DNA from: Microbispora siamensis
Lineage (GTDB): Bacteria > Actinomycetota > Actinomycetes > Streptosporangiales > Streptosporangiaceae
DNA: 64,000 nucleotides
Assembly: GCF_016863095.1 (NCBI RefSeq)
Contig: NZ_BOOF01000004.1
Coordinates: 186,001 to 250,000, forward strand
Reading direction: 5' to 3'
Part shown: one piece after another, positions 61,754 to 64,000 of the stretch
Layout of the letters: every line of letters begins with the position of its first letter
Position numbering within the stretch: the stretch's first letter is position 1
Translations under genes and position numbers: made by a program
Notes under the pieces: generated by a model
The model's database searches: none
The model's input: only the letters and a program-made list of their open reading frames with translations
What the model was told of the DNA's origin: nothing

Positions 61754-62344
61754 ATGCCCCGCACCGAGCTTCCCGTCACCGGACAGGCCCTGCCGGAGCG
61801 CGCGGACGCCGCGCGGAACCGGCGGAAGATCCTCGACGCGACCGCTCGCCTGATCGCGGAGCAGGGCCCGGAAGCCGTCACCATGAACGCCGTGGCGCAC
61901 GCCGCGGGCATGGGCGTTGGCACCGTCTACCGCCGGTTCGGTGACGTGAGCCGCCTCCTGTTCGCGGTGCTCGACGACGGCGAGCAGCGCTTCCAGGAAG
62001 CCTTCATGACCGGTCCACCGCCCCTCGGCCCCGGCGCCCCGCCCGCCGAGCGGCTGCGCGCCTTCCTCCACACGGTCGCCGGCCGGATCATCGAGCAGGG
62101 CGAGATCATGGCGGCGGCGGAGAGCGCCTCACCGGGAGCCCGCTACCAGAGCGGCGCCTACCTCACCATGCACACGCATGTGTCCATGCTGCTGCGCGAG
62201 ATGAGACCCGAATCGGACCCCACGATCCTGGCCCATCTGCTGCTCGCGCCATTCGTGCCGAGCCTGTTCGAGCACCTCACGGTCGAATGCGGTGTGACGG
62301 AGGACCAGATCAAGGCCGGCATCGACAGCCTTCTCGGGCTTTAG
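61754..62344 (+). CDS. TetR-family regulator of wrbA
   Basis: 196 residues, ATG at 61754. Helix-turn-helix ~22-70 (RRKILDATARLIAEQGPEAVTMNAVAHAAGMGVGTVYRRFGDVSRLLFAVLDD). The C-terminal ligand domain includes MAAAESASPGARYQSGAYLTMHTHVSMLLREM. It should repress wrbA-YCII and probably itself through the two operators. A hairpin (62398-62434) follows. Confidence 0.9.
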   Translation: MPRTELPVTGQALPERADAARNRRKILDATARLIAEQGPEAVTMNAVAHAAGMGVGTVYRRFGDVSRLLFAVLDDGEQRFQEAFMTGPPPLGPGAPPAERLRAFLHTVAGRIIEQGEIMAAAESASPGARYQSGAYLTMHTHVSMLLREMRPESDPTILAHLLLAPFVPSLFEHLTVECGVTEDQIKAGIDSLLGL

Positions 62345-62397
62345 CCGCGCCCGTCACCGGCGCGCCCGCCCGCGGGCGGCCTCGCCGATCACGCCGA

Positions 62398-62434
62398 CTC
62401 CGGTGGCGGGGGCCGGTTCGTGCCGCCACCGGAG
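62398..62434. terminator. bidirectional hairpin terminator
   Basis: CTCCGGTGGCGG (62398-62409) pairs with CCGCCACCGGAG (62423-62434), a perfect 12-bp stem with a 13-base loop. It lies between the convergent TetR and aldo/keto reductase genes. Confidence 0.75.
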
Positions 62435-62448
62435 GTGCCATGCGATGG

Positions 62449-63360
62449 TCAGGCGGGGGCGTCGAGGCGGGCGATCTGCTCGTCGTCGAGCTTGACGTCG
62501 ACCAGGAGCTCTTCGAGCTGGGCGACCGAGCTGACGCCGACGATCGGGATGATGTCCTGCGCCCGCAGCCAGGCGAGCACGACCTGGTTGCGCGTCGCGC
62601 CGAGCTCGCCCGCGACCTCGTCCAGCACGGCGAGCCGCCTGGTGGTGCCCGGGTGGTCGTAGTGCTCGGGCAGCGGCTTGCCGGCGTACGCGCCCGCGAG
62701 CAGCGAGGTGTAGACCCACAGCGTCAGGTCGCCCTCGGAGCGCACGTAGTCGAGCAGCTCCTCGGTGACCAGGGTGTGCCCGCCCTCGGGCAGCCGTACG
62801 CCGGGGCGGGGGCGAAGGTAGGAGTGGCGTAGCTGCACGTTGCTGTACCGGGTGCCGCCACGGGCCGCCGCCAGTGAGCGGGCCCGCTCCAGCCGCCACA
62901 CCGCGTGGTTGCTCGCGCCCACCTCCTTGGCCTTGCCGGCGAGCACCAGTTCGTCGAAGGCGGCGACCGTCTCCTCCAACGGCGTGGACCTGTCGTCGAT
63001 GTGGGCCCAGTACACGTCCACGTGATCGGTGCCGAGACGCCGCAGGCTGCCCTCGATCGCGGCCCGGATGACACCGGCGGACAGGCCCTCGGCGGCGTCG
63101 AGCGTACGGGCGCCGGGCACGGACGGGCGGGCGCCGCACTTGGTGCTGATCACCACCCTGTCCCGGTTGCGCCGGGAGGCGAGCCATCGCCCGATGGTGG
63201 CCTCGCTCTCGTCGCCGGTCGCGCCCTCCTGCCAGAAGGGATAGTTGTTGGCCGTGTCGAGGATCGTTCCGCCGCCTTCGACGAAGCGGTCGAGGATGGC
63301 GAACGAGGTCGCCTCGTCCACGGTGGTCCCGAAGGGGATCGTTCCCAGAGCGATTCTCAT
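62449..63360 (-). CDS. aldo/keto reductase
   Basis: 303 residues from ATG at 63360 (MRIALGTIPFGTTVDEATSF), with AAGGTGG 6 bases upstream; the frame to 63396 is not conserved. (beta/alpha)8 barrel with the catalytic tetrad positions: Asp and Tyr in DTANNYPFWQ, Lys in VVISTKCGA, His in VYWAHIDDR. NADPH binding end IVGVSSVAQLEELLVDV. It reduces an aldehyde or ketone; the substrate is unknown. Confidence 0.93.
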   Translation of the reverse strand: MRIALGTIPFGTTVDEATSFAILDRFVEGGGTILDTANNYPFWQEGATGDESEATIGRWLASRRNRDRVVISTKCGARPSVPGARTLDAAEGLSAGVIRAAIEGSLRRLGTDHVDVYWAHIDDRSTPLEETVAAFDELVLAGKAKEVGASNHAVWRLERARSLAAARGGTRYSNVQLRHSYLRPRPGVRLPEGGHTLVTEELLDYVRSEGDLTLWVYTSLLAGAYAGKPLPEHYDHPGTTRRLAVLDEVAGELGATRNQVVLAWLRAQDIIPIVGVSSVAQLEELLVDVKLDDEQIARLDAPA

Positions 63361-63405
63361 GCCGACCACCTTGCCGCCTGGAGCGCACTCCAGCACAAGC
63401 GGCTC

Positions 63406-64000
63406 TCACCGGGGGCGGGTGAGGGCCTTGCGGCCGCGCGCCACGATGGTCTCGACGTCCGTCAAATCGCTCATGTCGCGGGCGCTCGCCAGTGCCTCCT
63501 TCGCCGCGTCGTAGGCGTCCAGGACCGCGTTCCAGTCCACCTCGCCGGTCCGGTCCGTCAGGCTGTCGATCTCCTCGCCCAGCCGGGTCACGTTCTCCTC
63601 CTGCACGCGTCTGGCGTCCTCGAACCGGACCGCTCTCGCGGCGGCCTGCTCCCTGGCGATTCTCCGCCGCCGCACCCGTGCCGTGGTCACCCCGACGACG
63701 ATCCAGAAGACGACGAGGCCGGCGATGCCGAAGAAGACCAGCCAGCCGACGGACAGCCGGCTGGAGGACCCCGACAGGTCGATGTCCTGGGCGAAGTCCT
63801 GCTTCAGCCCGGTGACCTCGGCGCCTTCGAAGGTGGCGCCCCGCAGTTCGGCGTCGCTCAGATCGGCGTCGGTCAAGATGGCCTTGCGGAAGACCGCGTC
63901 CCGGTACTTGCCGCTGTGGAGGTACGCCCGGTCCATCCTGGCGCCGGTGAAGTCGGCCTGGTCGGCCGTGACGCTGATCAGCTCCGCGTCCCTGAGGTCG
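63406..64000 (-). CDS. pentapeptide-repeat membrane protein, 3' part
   Basis: The gene runs off the right edge; about 197 C-terminal residues are present. The right part has pentapeptide repeats (A/N-D/T-L-x-x units: LRDAEL, QADFTGAR, AILTDADLSDAELRGATFEGAE), then a membrane helix (LSVGWLVFFGIAGLVVFWIVVGVTTARV) with a basic stop (RRRR) and an acidic-basic helical tail (RFEDARRVQEENVTRLGEEIDSL) on the other side. Pentapeptide repeats form a beta helix; the function here is unknown. An internal ATG at 63936 is not the start, since the repeats continue upstream in frame. Confidence 0.85.
   Translation of the reverse strand, partial: DLRDAELISVTADQADFTGARMDRAYLHSGKYRDAVFRKAILTDADLSDAELRGATFEGAEVTGLKQDFAQDIDLSGSSSRLSVGWLVFFGIAGLVVFWIVVGVTTARVRRRRIAREQAAARAVRFEDARRVQEENVTRLGEEIDSLTDRTGEVDWNAVLDAYDAAKEALASARDMSDLTDVETIVARGRKALTRPR

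Overview
The window is a GC-rich chromosomal segment of an actinomycete. The gene content suggests the order Streptosporangiales or a close relative. The evidence is very high G/C in third codon positions, many GTG starts, strong GGAGG-type ribosome sites, a cofC gene for coenzyme F420, zinc-ribbon forms of ribosomal proteins L28 and L32, a SpoIIE-type PAS phosphatase, and the actinobacterial gene orders gpsA-ddl-thiL, rpmB/DAK2-recG-rsmD-coaD-rpmF-rnc-mutM and smc-ftsY. The order-level placement is inference; I could not compare genomes. I saw no rRNA, tRNA, CRISPR array, insertion sequence or prophage.

Layout. 1-3.2 kb: end of leuD, a small gene, HU with its own promoter, and a PAS/GAF/SpoIIE signalling phosphatase. 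3.2-12.6 kb is accessory: a drug-efflux-type MFS gene diverges from a YCII(DGPF)-ECF42 sigma factor pair across a 76-bp perfectly centred dyad, followed by two tiny ORFs, TetR/SDR, a cold-shock-like protein, and two more MFS pumps around a TetR gene with a repeat-rich control region. 12.7-18.2 kb: cofC diverging from acyltransferase-gpsA-ddl, then DUF3515 and a stand-alone Lrp/AsnC domain on the minus strand, and thiL, whose real N-terminus has no normal start codon. 18.3-21.4 kb: a membrane-anchored protein ending in a CBM2-like domain, thiD and an NmrA-family gene. 21.5-36 kb is a housekeeping core: rpmB, DAK2/FakA-like, recG, rsmD, coaD, yceD, rpmF, rnc, mutM, acyP, a 64-aa coiled coil, smc and ftsY.

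36-52.9 kb: a Cds1-like PLP enzyme, a SigR-type sigma factor without its anti-sigma gene, EamA / XRE-cupin, a lipoprotein polysaccharide deacetylase fused by overlap to a HerA-like ATPase, DUF2461, SodC, a FAD monooxygenase diverging from PadR, typA, a tightly overlapping operon (31-aa membrane peptide, lipoprotein, divergent NRAMP-like transporter, PRC-barrel-like protein, hydrolase), and an aldehyde dehydrogenase. 53-64 kb: a secreted M14 carboxypeptidase, a secreted coiled-coil M15-like protein, a GH1 beta-glucosidase with TetR, and two further TetR modules with clear palindromic operators (one for a DUF308-like membrane protein, one for wrbA plus a YCII gene), an aldo/keto reductase and the end of a pentapeptide-repeat membrane protein.

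The most interesting signals are (i) the dyad at 4736-4811, which reads as two back-to-back ECF-type promoters and would put the MFS pump in the ECF42 regulon; (ii) the NRAMP-like transporter with both metal-site motifs changed, in an operon with four small or accessory proteins; (iii) thiL with an apparent ATC start; and (iv) several well-defined local repressor/operator modules.
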